The notes: generated from the sequence alone by a model not told the origin. A stretch of 50,356 nucleotides of DNA from Gemmatimonadota bacterium (GCA_020351775.1 CP070666.1:2997687-3048042), one strand, 5' to 3'. Shown: positions 33,585 to 42,198, counted from the stretch's first letter. A program made the numbers and translations.

Positions 33585-34640
33585 TTGGCCGAGCTGATCG
33601 AAGTCCGGTTCAAGGGCAACCGCAAGGGATTCTTTTCCTGGGACCAGGAATCTCAACTCGAGGTCGGGACCCCGGTCGTGGTCGACGTTGAACGAGGTCA
33701 GGACCTGGGCCACGTCACTGCCATCGGTGACATAGCGGTCCGCAAATGCAGCGGCTGCAACGGCTGTGACTCGGCAGGGTCGCAGGATCCGCGCGGCGCA
33801 GTCGTGCGACTCGCCGATGCCGACGACACGCACCTGATCGACGAACTCCGCAAAGCCGAGGAGGACGTACGCCGCACCGTAGTGGAACGAGTAGAGACCC
33901 ATGGTCTCTTGATGAAGGTGACCGATGCCGAATGGCAGTGGGATCGCAAGAAGCTGACAGTCTATTTCACGGCGGAGAAGCGAGTTGACTTTCGTGCACT
34001 GGTGCGCGATCTGGCGGCTTTGTTTCGAACGCGTATCGAGCTGCGACAGATCGGTGCAAGAGACGAGGCGAAGCGGCTCGACGGGCTAGGTCGTTGCGGT
34101 AGGCAGTACTGTTGTGCTGCGTGGCTAACCGAGCTGAAGCCGGTGAGCCTGTCATTGGCAAAAGACCAACGCCTCTCACTCAACCCTTCACAGATATCAG
34201 GTGGTTGCGGGCGTCTGCTGTGCTGCCTGCGCTACGAGCACGACTTCTACGTTAGCAGCAGGAGACGGTTTCCCAAGGAGGGACGGGCAGTACGCACGGC
34301 CTCTGGCACGCAAACAATCATGGCCGTCGATATCTTCCGGGAACGGATATTATTGCGCTCGGAGGATGGCACCACGCGATCGGCGACCCTGGCCGAGTTG
34401 AAACGCGACGTGGCAGCGGCGGATGGCACCAAGGAGCGCCCACCCCAACCTCCTTCGGCGCTCGTCACATTCGAAGAAGCCCACCCGGAGGTCACGGCGG
34501 AAAGCGCGGCCGAAGCGGTCACGCCACGCAAGCGGCGGCGGAAGCGCCGCGGCCGGCGGCGGGGTCGTGGCGGACGGAAACGACCCGACAAGGGCCCCGC
34601 CGGGCCAGGTACTACTACGGGGGAAGACGGTGGCGGATAA
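33585..34640 (+). CDS. ricT: PSP1-domain protein RicT/YaaT
   Basis: Regulatory iron-sulfur protein family; in Bacillus RicT works with RicA and RicF on RNase Y-dependent RNA processing. 351 residues, TTG start 1 base after accA. The PSP1 core ends with GRCGRQYCCAAWL (Cys171, 176, 177) and GGCGRLLCCLRYEHDFY (Cys208, 213, 214), the conserved cysteine set. It also has an N-terminal CSGCNGC (Cys55, 58, 61) and a highly basic Arg/Lys tail (about 314-336). The last 11 bases overlap metG. RicA/RicF partners are not seen here. Confidence 0.9.
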   Translation: MAELIEVRFKGNRKGFFSWDQESQLEVGTPVVVDVERGQDLGHVTAIGDIAVRKCSGCNGCDSAGSQDPRGAVVRLADADDTHLIDELRKAEEDVRRTVVERVETHGLLMKVTDAEWQWDRKKLTVYFTAEKRVDFRALVRDLAALFRTRIELRQIGARDEAKRLDGLGRCGRQYCCAAWLTELKPVSLSLAKDQRLSLNPSQISGGCGRLLCCLRYEHDFYVSSRRRFPKEGRAVRTASGTQTIMAVDIFRERILLRSEDGTTRSATLAELKRDVAAADGTKERPPQPPSALVTFEEAHPEVTAESAAEAVTPRKRRRKRRGRRRGRGGRKRPDKGPAGPGTTTGEDGGG

Positions 34641-36156
34641 ATTCTACATCACAACAGCCATCGACTACTCTAACGGCGAACCTCACATGGGGCACGCCTT
34701 CGAGAAAATCGGGGCCGATTGTATAGCCCGCTACCGGCGCCTGCGCGGCCAGCAAGTCTACTTCGTCATCGGAATGGACGAACACGGGCAGAAAGTCGCT
34801 CAGACGGCCAATGACGAGGGTACTGACCCGCAGTCGTGGGTGGACGGCATTGCCGAGAAATTCGTGGCAGCTTGGCGTGAGCTCGCCATAAGCAACACCG
34901 ACTTCATTCGGACCACGGAGCAACGGCACAAGCAGACGGTCGCCGAGTTGTGGCGCCGGATCCAAGCGGCAGGCTACGTGGACAAGGGAACGTACAGCGG
35001 TTTCTACTGCGTCGGATGCGAAGCGTTCAAGCTGGAGAAAGACCTCGTTGCCGGAGTATGCCCCGAGCATCCCACGAGGGAAATCAAATGGGTCGAAGAA
35101 CCGAATTTCTTCTTCAAGGCTGGAGCTTTCAAACAGTACTTGCTCGATCTCTACACCTCGGAGAACGGTAACAGCCCCGACTTCGTAAGACCCAAGGCAA
35201 AGCTCAACGAAATCAGAAACGTCGTCGCCGAGTGGGACGACGACTACGCCATGTCTGCCAGCAGGGCGAGTGTCCGCTGGGGGATCCCGTGGCCAGGGGA
35301 CGATAGCCACACGGTGTACGTCTGGTTTGAGGCGCTGATCAACTATCTGTCGGCCACTGGGTTCCCCAACGAGGGCTATGACGACATGTGGCCCGCCGAT
35401 TTGCACGTGATTGGACCAGATATCCTACGGTTTCACGCAGCGTTCTGGCCTGCGATGCTCAGGGCGGCCGGTTTGGCAGTGCCCGGGGGCATCTGGTGTC
35501 ACGGTTGGGTGAACACCTTGGGCGCTCGGTTTTCCAAGAGCGCTGGCGTCAGATTGGATTTGCGTGAAGCAATCGACCGACACGGACCCGACGCTCTACG
35601 TTACTTCCTGCTGCGCGAAGTACCCTGGGACGCCGATGGCAACTTCACTTGGGAACGCTTCGACGCCCGCTATACGTCAGAGTTGGCTGACGGCTACGGC
35701 AACCTGGCCAGCCGGATCCTGGCAATGATCAAACGGTACGTCGGCGGGGTCGTGCCCGATGCTGGGATCACCACCGAATTGGACGCCGCCGGCGACCGTG
35801 CGATAGCCGATTACAAATCCGCAATGGATGAGCATCTAATCCACGAAGGTGGGAATGCGGCGTGGGGATTGGTCGCTCGCGCAAACCGGTTCGTCGAGGA
35901 GACGGCACCTTGGGACCTGGTCAAGCAGGGCAACACGGAGCAACTGAATCGCGTGCTTGCATCCATGGCTCGAACTCTGGCGCGCATCACTCTGATGGCC
36001 GCACCGTTCATGCCCGGCAAGGCTGGACTCGTGTGGCAGGCGCTGGGCTGTGCCGGAGACGTCAATGACGCCGATTGGAGCCAGCTGCAATCACCCGCCA
36101 TGGCGGGGCGTAGTGTCAGCAAGTTGGCGCCTCTGTTTCCCAAGGTCCAGGGCTGA
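34630..36156 (+). CDS. metG: Methionyl-tRNA synthetase
   Basis: 508 residues from the GTG at 34630, which overlaps the end of ricT and has GGGGAAG just upstream. Class I signatures: HMGH (19-22, the HIGH motif) and RFSKS (300-304, the KMSKS motif with Lys303). A single zinc knuckle uses Cys127, Cys130, Cys144 and His147 (CVGC and CPEH). The size and single knuckle fit the short form without a C-terminal tRNA-binding domain. ricT-metG adjacency also occurs in other phyla. The following 264 bases hold the M23 promoter and leader. Confidence 0.96.
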   Translation: MADKFYITTAIDYSNGEPHMGHAFEKIGADCIARYRRLRGQQVYFVIGMDEHGQKVAQTANDEGTDPQSWVDGIAEKFVAAWRELAISNTDFIRTTEQRHKQTVAELWRRIQAAGYVDKGTYSGFYCVGCEAFKLEKDLVAGVCPEHPTREIKWVEEPNFFFKAGAFKQYLLDLYTSENGNSPDFVRPKAKLNEIRNVVAEWDDDYAMSASRASVRWGIPWPGDDSHTVYVWFEALINYLSATGFPNEGYDDMWPADLHVIGPDILRFHAAFWPAMLRAAGLAVPGGIWCHGWVNTLGARFSKSAGVRLDLREAIDRHGPDALRYFLLREVPWDADGNFTWERFDARYTSELADGYGNLASRILAMIKRYVGGVVPDAGITTELDAAGDRAIADYKSAMDEHLIHEGGNAAWGLVARANRFVEETAPWDLVKQGNTEQLNRVLASMARTLARITLMAAPFMPGKAGLVWQALGCAGDVNDADWSQLQSPAMAGRSVSKLAPLFPKVQG

Positions 36157-36214
36157 TCGGTAAGTCGTTACATAACAAGCTGTTACGAAGTTGTAGCGCA
36201 TTCAACTGCTTTCC

Positions 36215-36244
36215 TTGACATGTTTCTGACCCGGGGTCTATTTT
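36215..36244 (+). promoter_or_regulatory. Sigma70-type promoter of the M23 peptidase gene
   Basis: TTGACA (36215-36220), an 18-base spacer and TATTTT (36239-36244). Transcription would begin near 36251, leaving a leader of about 170 bases before the ATG at 36421. Confidence 0.6.
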
Positions 36245-36307
36245 TCGCGCGATCTCATCCCCGCGGGAGGAGTCGAGGGGCCCTGAGGTGCTGTCCCATG
36301 CGAGCAA

Positions 36308-36400
36308 CTCACCATTGTGAGGAGGGTCACTGAGACCGTTCGCCGAATGGGTGTAGCTTCGCATGGCTTCGTAAAGTTCCGCTGCTGTGCTCTCGCAGCG
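36308..36400 (+). other. Structured leader of the M23 peptidase gene
   Basis: Two clear hairpins in the leader: CTCAC/GTGAG with loop CATT (36308-36321) and CGCTGC/GCAGCG with a 9-base loop (36380-36400). The leader does not fit a riboswitch class I can recall; a c-di-AMP type was considered because those precede wall hydrolases, but its conserved core is missing. Confidence 0.35.
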
Positions 36401-36420
36401 CGGGAAAGGGTATCCCTACG

Positions 36421-37347
36421 ATGACACGTCGGCGTTGGACAATAGTGCTAGTGCCTCCTGGAGTCGGAGAATCCAGGGCCGTTGGCATGTCCCTGCTCAC
36501 AGTACGGGTTCTCTTGGGTATCGCAGCCGTCATCGTGCTGACGGCAGTCGGGCTCGGCTACGCGGCGGTCACGAAGGCAGTCGCCCTGCGCGAGCTAGAC
36601 CGCCTGGAGCGGCGCAATGAATACCTCGCTCAGGAAATCGCACGTTCGGAGCGAATCGTAGACTCGATCGGCACTGCGATCGATTCCATCACATCGCTGG
36701 ACTCTCTAATCAGAGTCTATGCCGGGATGGATTTGGTCGATGCCGGTGTCCAACAGGCCGGCATCGGCGGCCCTGCCGGGGCTTGGACTGAGCGCGACCA
36801 GATCCTGTCCGAGGGTCCTGAGGGGCGCGATGCAATGGCCATGCTGGAGAACCTCGACGGACTAATGCGAAGAGCCTCGATGTTGTCCAGCTCGTTCGAC
36901 GCCGCGGCCGAGAGTGTCGAGGTCCATGTGGAACAACTGCTCCGGACTCCCTCCATTCTCCCGACCAAAGGATGGACGACGAGCCAGTTCGCAGTACAGC
37001 GGATGCATCCCGTCCACCACAGGGAGCTACCGCACGAGGGGGTCGACGTCGCGGCTCCTAGAGGTACTCCCATCCTGGCCGCGGCTGATGGGACGGTCAC
37101 TCACGTCTATAACAACGGCGGCTATGGCCTCATGGTGACCGTCAACCACGGATACGGCCTGGTGACGCGCTACGCCCATTGCTCCAAGGCCGTGGTGCGC
37201 CAGGGCCAGCGGGTGAAGCGCGGCGAGAAGATCGCCGAAGTCGGAATGACCGGAATCGCGACTGCCCCGCACCTGCACTATGAAGTGCTGCAACACGGTA
37301 GGCCCAAGGACCCCAAGGATTTCATCCTGGGCGCGATACCCAACTGA
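36421..37347 (+). CDS. M23-family peptidase (LytM-type), inner-membrane anchored
   Basis: Probable murein endopeptidase or an inactive activator of amidases. 308 residues. A short cytoplasmic N-terminus (RRRWTIVLVPPGVGESRA) is followed by a membrane helix (about 24-50), a coiled coil (about 55-80) and a C-terminal LytM domain. Zinc ligands His205 and Asp209 (HEGVD) and His286 of HLH (284-286), plus His252, are all present, so it is probably catalytic. Preceded by a strong promoter and a structured leader; followed by a clear terminator at 37378, so monocistronic. Confidence 0.93.
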   Translation: MTRRRWTIVLVPPGVGESRAVGMSLLTVRVLLGIAAVIVLTAVGLGYAAVTKAVALRELDRLERRNEYLAQEIARSERIVDSIGTAIDSITSLDSLIRVYAGMDLVDAGVQQAGIGGPAGAWTERDQILSEGPEGRDAMAMLENLDGLMRRASMLSSSFDAAAESVEVHVEQLLRTPSILPTKGWTTSQFAVQRMHPVHHRELPHEGVDVAAPRGTPILAAADGTVTHVYNNGGYGLMVTVNHGYGLVTRYAHCSKAVVRQGQRVKRGEKIAEVGMTGIATAPHLHYEVLQHGRPKDPKDFILGAIPN

Positions 37348-37377
37348 GCTTGCAGTCAAATCGGGATTCGCAGCAAT

Positions 37378-37407
37378 GCCCCGGGTTGCCACCCGGGGCT
37401 CTCTTTA
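37378..37407 (+). terminator. Intrinsic terminator after the M23 peptidase gene
   Basis: A perfect 8-bp hairpin, GCCCCGGG (37378-37385) and CCCGGGGC (37392-37399), with a 6-base loop, followed by TCTCTTTA. It lies 31 bases after the stop. Confidence 0.8.
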
Positions 37408-37567
37408 TGCCGCCTTTCGAGCCAAAGGCTGACGTTTGGTGCGGCGCCGACTGACCTACAGTGATGCCAACTCACGACACCCGACCCAGGCCAGCGTGTT
37501 AGGTTTGTGGATCTCGAGAACAAGCCCCCGGCCGCTGCCAGGGGCCACAACTTGGCATCCGGACGGG

Positions 37568-38353
37568 ATGATCCACGCGCCACGCACCAGCGACCGCAGA
37601 CATCTGACGATCACCGCCCTGGCCACAATTGCGCTTTCAGGGTGCCCTGGAAGGGAGGCCCAAATCGAGGTCCACGTGCTGCTGCATGAGGGAGAACCGT
37701 TGATCGGAGTCGAAGTAAGTGCATTTCCGTTCGATCCCGATCGGCTGCTGGACTCACTGGCTCAGGAAAGTCACCTGCCGCGACCGCGGTTCCCCGAGTT
37801 GGAAGACGAGATGGCAGCGTATCGCCGACCGGACGAGCGTTCGCTGCGGGACGTGGGAACGGTGTGGTTGGTGCAGCGCGACAGCGTGGCACACCTCGCC
37901 GATTCGCTGAACGCTGTGTCGCCGGATTCACCTGGGTATGCAGCCGCGTACGAGCGGCTGCGGCGGCAGTATCAGAGGCTCACCCAAAGCGCGGTCGAGC
38001 GCGACCGAGCCTTCAGGGAACGCATCGGAGACGACCGCGATCTGGCCAGCCGCGCCGCGGCCGCGGCTGACTCGTTGCGGAGGTGGGAGCGACAGGCGTT
38101 CGCCGATTTCCCCGACCTGGCCGACTCGGCCCTGGAGCAGAGCGGGAAACAAGTCCATCACAGTGTGACAGATGCCTCCGGGATCGCGCAGTTCACCTTG
38201 ACCACTGGGTCGTGGTGGGTCGTGGCACGCTGGCCGGATCCGGAGAACCCGTTTATGGAACGCTATTGGAACGCACCGTTGTTCCTGAGCGCGTTGGGAC
38301 CCGCAATCGTTCCGCTCTTCGCCGGCAACAGCGAGTTCCGGTGGCGACATTGA
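37568..38353 (+). CDS. Hypothetical lipoprotein with long helical region
   Basis: 261 residues from the ATG at 37568, chosen because it gives a lipoprotein signal ending in IALSGC (Cys about 26). After a short beta segment (IEVHVLLHEGEPLIGVEVSAFPFDP), which looks like a carboxypeptidase-regulatory-type strand pair, comes a charged helical stretch of about 100 residues (YERLRRQYQRLTQSAVERDRAFRERI) and a beta-rich end (ASGIAQFTLTTGSWWVVARW) that resembles the close of an Ig-like fold. The helical part interrupts the fold. No family recognised; function unknown, envelope location likely. Confidence 0.6.
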   Translation: MIHAPRTSDRRHLTITALATIALSGCPGREAQIEVHVLLHEGEPLIGVEVSAFPFDPDRLLDSLAQESHLPRPRFPELEDEMAAYRRPDERSLRDVGTVWLVQRDSVAHLADSLNAVSPDSPGYAAAYERLRRQYQRLTQSAVERDRAFRERIGDDRDLASRAAAAADSLRRWERQAFADFPDLADSALEQSGKQVHHSVTDASGIAQFTLTTGSWWVVARWPDPENPFMERYWNAPLFLSALGPAIVPLFAGNSEFRWRH

Positions 38354-38408
38354 GCTCCGAAACGGCAGCCTGTGCAACCCGCTCCAACAGGACACGTGCG
38401 AGAACGCC

Positions 38409-39113
38409 GTGAAACTGACCGTGCGAGCGCAACTGGCGATCGCGACGCCGCTGATCGTTACAGGTACTACTCTCGGGTTGACAGCTTGGGACAAGTTTGC
38501 GTACGAGCCCGGAGACCGAAATTCGACGCGCCCATCTGTCACATCAAGCAGCAGGCTGCAGGAGCCCGATCCACTGATCGAGCAGCGCACCAAAGGTGAC
38601 CCGGCCGCTCCGCTTACCGTGTACGAGGTCAGCGACTTCCAGTGCCCGTACTGCAGGGTCTTCGCCGAGCAGATCCAGCCCCAGCTGGAGCGGGAATACG
38701 TCGCCACCGGCAAGCTACAGATCGTGTTTGTGAACCTTCCCTTGGTACAGCTGCATCCCAACGCTGCAGCTGCCCATGAGTTTGCCATGTGTGCGGCGAA
38801 GCAGGACCGGTTCTGGCCCATCCACGACATGCTGTTCCGAACTCAGAAGACCTGGTCGCAGCAGGAGGAGCCCGCCGCATTCTTCATGACGCTGGCGGAT
38901 TCGGCGGAGTTGAACCGTGATTCACTCACAACGTGTGTCGAGACCGGAGCGGTGAGATGGTTGGTTGAGGCGGAGGCGACGGCAGTCGCGCGCCGGGGCG
39001 TACGCAGCACGCCTTCGTTCATTGTGGAGGGGCTGCTGATTGCTGGAGGACAGGACATGGACCTGTGGCGCTCAGTGCTCGACTCCCTGTTCACCGCCAA
39101 GACTGGGGGGTGA
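38409..39113 (+). CDS. DsbA-like thioredoxin-fold oxidoreductase
   Basis: 234 residues with an N-terminal signal or anchor (LAIATPLIVTGTTLGLTAW, 9-27). The active site CPYC (Cys79-Cys82) sits in SDFQCPYCRVFAEQI, and the cis-proline loop is RSTPSFIVEG. It belongs to the DSBA-like/Thioredoxin_4 group, which makes or isomerises disulfides in periplasmic proteins. Two further cysteines (AMCAAK, TTCVETG) lie in the helical insert. GTG start, 55 bases after the lipoprotein gene. Its stop abuts the stop of the CPBP gene on the other strand. Confidence 0.88.
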   Translation: MKLTVRAQLAIATPLIVTGTTLGLTAWDKFAYEPGDRNSTRPSVTSSSRLQEPDPLIEQRTKGDPAAPLTVYEVSDFQCPYCRVFAEQIQPQLEREYVATGKLQIVFVNLPLVQLHPNAAAAHEFAMCAAKQDRFWPIHDMLFRTQKTWSQQEEPAAFFMTLADSAELNRDSLTTCVETGAVRWLVEAEATAVARRGVRSTPSFIVEGLLIAGGQDMDLWRSVLDSLFTAKTGG

Positions 39114-39863
39114 CTAAGCACTCCCGAGCAGCGTCACGCCGACATCGTACAGAGCATGGGTCCACGCGACGATCCCGAACCCGCGCGCCACATAGAGGCC
39201 ACTCAATAACAGCCCCGCGATGAACCGGAAGGTAAATGACGGCAAGGTCAACTGGTCGCCTAATGGTCCAATGTAGTGGAAGCCGCTGAAGATCAATGCG
39301 CTTCCCACCACTCCAACCGCGACGGCCACAGGGCGGCGCCAACCTAACTTGATCCCCATCGTCAGGAGCGCCCACACCAGCAACACCCTGAACAGCAACT
39401 CCTCGTACAATCCAGCACCAAGCGAAATGACCAGCTGCGTCGTGAGAGCGATCCTCCCAGCGCCGGGTGCGGCTACCTGCTGGTACGTGTACAGTGGACC
39501 TGGCAACAGCAGCGCCGTGAGGGCCGATACGACACTGCCCAATAACAGCGCATAGAGAATGCTCTCGGCGAACATCACACCGAACACCTGCGGATTGAGC
39601 TTGCCGGGGTTCTTGCGGTGGTCACGCCACACGATCCAGCCGCCTACGGCCAACAGCAGGATTCCAAAGGCGAACAAGCCGGTGCGGCCACCCAAGGCAA
39701 CAAACAGGGTCTTGAGCAACACATCGGCCCCGTTCCGCACGCCGGCAAAGGCCGACCCCGATATCGCTGCCGCCAACGCCTCGTACAACAACCACAGCGG
39801 CAGGGCGAACAACACGCTGTACCGCGGCTGGCGGCTCGACTTCCAGTACTCTCGTAGCGACAT
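39114..39863 (-). CDS. CPBP-family intramembrane metalloprotease
   Basis: 249 residues from the ATG at 39863; a longer in-frame start inside waaA is rejected because it adds a soluble, cysteine-bearing stretch. About seven hydrophobic segments. The CPBP (Abi/Rce1-like) signature is complete: EELLFR (154-159), FSGFHYIG with His196 and HALYD with His236. Such proteins cleave membrane substrates or act in immunity or prenyl processing; the substrate is unknown here. It is divergent from waaA with only 27 bases between start codons, so the two promoters must overlap each other's coding regions. Confidence 0.85.
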   Translation of the reverse strand: MSLREYWKSSRQPRYSVLFALPLWLLYEALAAAISGSAFAGVRNGADVLLKTLFVALGGRTGLFAFGILLLAVGGWIVWRDHRKNPGKLNPQVFGVMFAESILYALLLGSVVSALTALLLPGPLYTYQQVAAPGAGRIALTTQLVISLGAGLYEELLFRVLLVWALLTMGIKLGWRRPVAVAVGVVGSALIFSGFHYIGPLGDQLTLPSFTFRFIAGLLLSGLYVARGFGIVAWTHALYDVGVTLLGSA

Positions 39864-39890
39864 GGTACCAAACCTATCACATTGCGCCGT

Positions 39891-41246
39891 ATGGCAATAC
39901 CAGGCTATCGCCTCGCCGCTCGGCTGGTGAACCGCCTTCCGCTGGGACACGGCAAGCTGGCCCAAGGCATTGCTGGCCGACGCCAGTCCGAGCAACGGTG
40001 GGTCGACTGGGCCTCAAGGGAGCGTACGGATACCCCGCTGGTTTGGGTTCACGGCGCCTCGGTCGGCGAATGTCTCGCTGCCGATTCGATCATCGCGCGG
40101 TTGCGCCGAGCCATCCCCCGAATCCAGATCGCGCGCAGCTTCTCCTCTCCGTCGGCTGCAACCTGGGCCGGGCCGTTCGCGGGTGATGTCTGCGATTTCG
40201 TGCCGCCTGACGAGCCCCGGTCAATCAGACGCGTGCTCGACGCGCTACGGCCGTCACTGCTCTTGTTCTCAAGAGGCGACCTCTGGCCCGAGCTAGTCAC
40301 CCAGTCTGCGTCGCATGGCATTCCGGTAGCGGTCGCAGGAGCAGCAGTCCGCCCCTCAAGCTGGCGATTGCACCCGGCTATAAGGACAGTTTTCAGACAG
40401 TTATACGATACCATCGCGTGGGTGGGTGCCGTATCAGAAGCGGACGCTACACGCTGGACCCAGCTCGGTGTGCCCCCAAACCGAGTGAGCGTGACCGGCG
40501 ACCCGCGGCACGACCAGGTCCTGGAGCGGATTCCCCGGTTGCAGGATGTCAAAAGCGTGATGGATTGGTGCTCGGGCGGCCTGGTCATCGTGGCGGGCAG
40601 CACCCACCCGCGCGACGAGCGTGTTGTTCTCGGGGCGTTTGCGGCAGTCGGAGAGGCGTCCGCGGGCGTCCGCCTAATAGTCGTGCCGCATGATCCCGGG
40701 CCTCAGCGAATCGCCCGGGTGATGCATGTAGCAGCTCACTACGGTATGGCTCCAGCCCTGTGGACGGGAGCGGCTTCGGTTATTGAGGACTCCGGTTGCG
40801 TCGTTGTATCAGCACTGGGGGCTCTAGCAGACCTCTACGCTCTGGCCCATGTCGCCTATGTGGGCGGCGGCCTCGAGCGAGGCAAGCTCCATGCAACCGC
40901 CGAAGCCGCCGCCTACGGCATACCCGTGGTGGTTGGCCCACACTACAGCAACGCAGCCGACGCCGTGGCGCTGGTTGAGCGTGGAGGTGCCACAGTCCTG
41001 CCGAGGAAGTCTGCCGCCGAGCATCTCTGCCAGACCTGGCTCGAATGGATCCGACAACCAGACCGACGGATTGCGGCGGGATTGATCGCCCGTCGGACCT
41101 TGCAGCAAGGGGCGGCAGCCAGTACATCCCGGGCGCTGGTACCACTCATCCGCCCCTCAGCCAGGTGCCCCGCCGACCCAGCTTGCTTAGCTCCGCCTCC
41201 CAAGCCCACGCTAAGGGCGGCGGGCGAAAGTCCGAGACGCCGTTGA
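39891..41246 (+). CDS. waaA: 3-deoxy-D-manno-octulosonic acid (Kdo) transferase
   Basis: Adds Kdo to lipid A in lipopolysaccharide assembly at the inner membrane. 451 residues from ATG 39891; a TTG three codons earlier is possible. WVHGASVGE (N-terminal catalytic Glu region), GSTHPRDE, the EAAAYGIPVVVGPHYSN region and the GDPRHDQV loop match KdtA. Two usual motifs are altered: ETELWPN reads RGDLWPE, and the GGHNPLE stretch reads GKLHATAE. The C-terminal 30 residues are Pro/Arg-rich and not family-like. LPS synthesis supports a diderm organism. Confidence 0.88.
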   Translation: MAIPGYRLAARLVNRLPLGHGKLAQGIAGRRQSEQRWVDWASRERTDTPLVWVHGASVGECLAADSIIARLRRAIPRIQIARSFSSPSAATWAGPFAGDVCDFVPPDEPRSIRRVLDALRPSLLLFSRGDLWPELVTQSASHGIPVAVAGAAVRPSSWRLHPAIRTVFRQLYDTIAWVGAVSEADATRWTQLGVPPNRVSVTGDPRHDQVLERIPRLQDVKSVMDWCSGGLVIVAGSTHPRDERVVLGAFAAVGEASAGVRLIVVPHDPGPQRIARVMHVAAHYGMAPALWTGAASVIEDSGCVVVSALGALADLYALAHVAYVGGGLERGKLHATAEAAAYGIPVVVGPHYSNAADAVALVERGGATVLPRKSAAEHLCQTWLEWIRQPDRRIAAGLIARRTLQQGAAASTSRALVPLIRPSARCPADPACLAPPPKPTLRAAGESPRRR

Positions 41247-41277
41247 AAAAGCGGGGCGCCCTGCAAGGGCGCCCCGC
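41246..41277 (-). terminator. Intrinsic terminator of the outer-membrane protein gene
   Basis: A perfect 12-bp hairpin, GCGGGGCGCCCT (41251-41262) and AGGGCGCCCCGC (41266-41277), with a GCA loop. On the minus strand it is followed by TTTTT (41250-41246), so it terminates the gene at 42027. It may also end waaA on the plus strand, where no T-run follows. Confidence 0.88.
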
Positions 41278-41307
41278 GACTTCCGATTCCGATCAGATCT
41301 CAGCCGA

Positions 41308-42027
41308 CTACATGCCCAGGGTAGGAACCTGGATCTTGTAGCTCAGGCCCACGCCCAGGAACAGCGGCGATTCCGTCGTATCCGTCTCACCCTCGGCGCC
41401 GAAGTCGATACTGGACCAGTTCAGGGCAGCATAGAGGCCGAGTCCCATCTGCAGGTTCACCTCTAGGCCACCAGAGATACCGAAGCCGACCTTGCTCTCC
41501 GATTCGGCCCCGGTCTCAGACCGACTCTGGTACTCACCGAAAGCGTAGGCCCACGGTTTGACGCCCACGCCGGGGGTTGGAAGGTTGATCGCGGCCGACA
41601 ACCCAAACGGGATCTTCGTCACTTTGGACGAGACGTTGTTGCCAAGATCTCTTTTGAGGTAGCCGAACCCAGCCTGAACCGCCACGTGGACCGGGACCAG
41701 GGGACCCTTGAGAATGTTGAATGAAGCGCCACCCCCATAGGTCATCTCCGAACTCGTGGCAGCCCCTACCGTCGCACTGTCAGCCTTTACCGAGCCAATG
41801 CCCGCCCAGAAGTTGACGAACGGGAGGCCCAGCTCGGCGCGGCCGCCGAAGTAGTTCGACTTGAGCGATTCCTCGTTCAAGCCCCGCCCATAGTCACCAA
41901 ACAGCTTCACACCCACACCGCCGACGGCGGGATAGTTGACGAACCCGTTCATCTGGGCCGTCGCGGACTCGACGCAGAAACCCACAATCAGGGCCGCCAA
42001 AGCAATGGCACCGAGAAACCGTTTCAT
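41308..42027 (-). CDS. Outer-membrane beta-barrel protein
   Basis: 239 residues with a clear export signal (FLGAIALAALIVGFCVESATAQ). The rest is a run of glycine-rich amphipathic strands (YGGGASFNI, VAVQAGFGYL, GFGISGGLEVNLQMGLGLYAAL), fitting an eight-to-ten-strand barrel of the OmpA/OMP_b-brl size. It ends in LSYKIQVPTLGM rather than the usual aromatic C-terminus. Function unknown. AGGAGAGG precedes the ATG, and a strong terminator and structured 5' region flank it, so it is its own highly ordered unit. Confidence 0.82.
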   Translation of the reverse strand: MKRFLGAIALAALIVGFCVESATAQMNGFVNYPAVGGVGVKLFGDYGRGLNEESLKSNYFGGRAELGLPFVNFWAGIGSVKADSATVGAATSSEMTYGGGASFNILKGPLVPVHVAVQAGFGYLKRDLGNNVSSKVTKIPFGLSAAINLPTPGVGVKPWAYAFGEYQSRSETGAESESKVGFGISGGLEVNLQMGLGLYAALNWSSIDFGAEGETDTTESPLFLGVGLSYKIQVPTLGM

Positions 42028-42060
42028 CTCGCCTCTCCTAAGTCTGTTGAATACTCGTGT

Positions 42061-42094
42061 CCCCTTCGATCAGTGGGCTACGCCATCGAAGGGG
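42061..42094 (-). promoter_or_regulatory. Hairpin in the 5' region of the outer-membrane protein gene
   Basis: Arms CCCCTTCGAT (42061-42070) and ATCGAAGGGG (42085-42094), perfect 10 bp with a 14-base loop, 33 bases upstream of the ATG and just before its AGGAGAGG ribosome site. Such 5' stem-loops often stabilise outer-membrane-protein mRNAs; a protein-binding palindrome is the alternative. Confidence 0.5.
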
Positions 42095-42177
42095 CCTGGT
42101 CCGAAAACGCCCCATTACTGCCCCGGCCATACTTAGGGCCTCGAGTGCGTTTTGGCAACAGACCGGACCGCAGGAAT

Positions 42178-42198
42178 CCCCACCCGTGCCCAGCACCC
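42178..42198 (-). other. G-quadruplex motif on the coding strand
   Basis: On the plus strand four C-runs (CCCC, CCC, CCC, CCC) are separated by 1, 3 and 4 bases; the minus strand therefore carries the canonical G3+ N1-7 motif four times over. It lies about 150 bases upstream of the outer-membrane protein ATG. Confidence 0.55.

Noticed and set aside
36240..36420. c-di-AMP (ydaO) or cobalamin riboswitch in the M23 leader
   Set aside because: The conserved core sequences of these classes are not present by eye.
36347..36424. A 25-codon frame whose TGA overlaps the M23 ATG
   Set aside because: No ribosome site within range of its ATG; the overlap alone is weak support.
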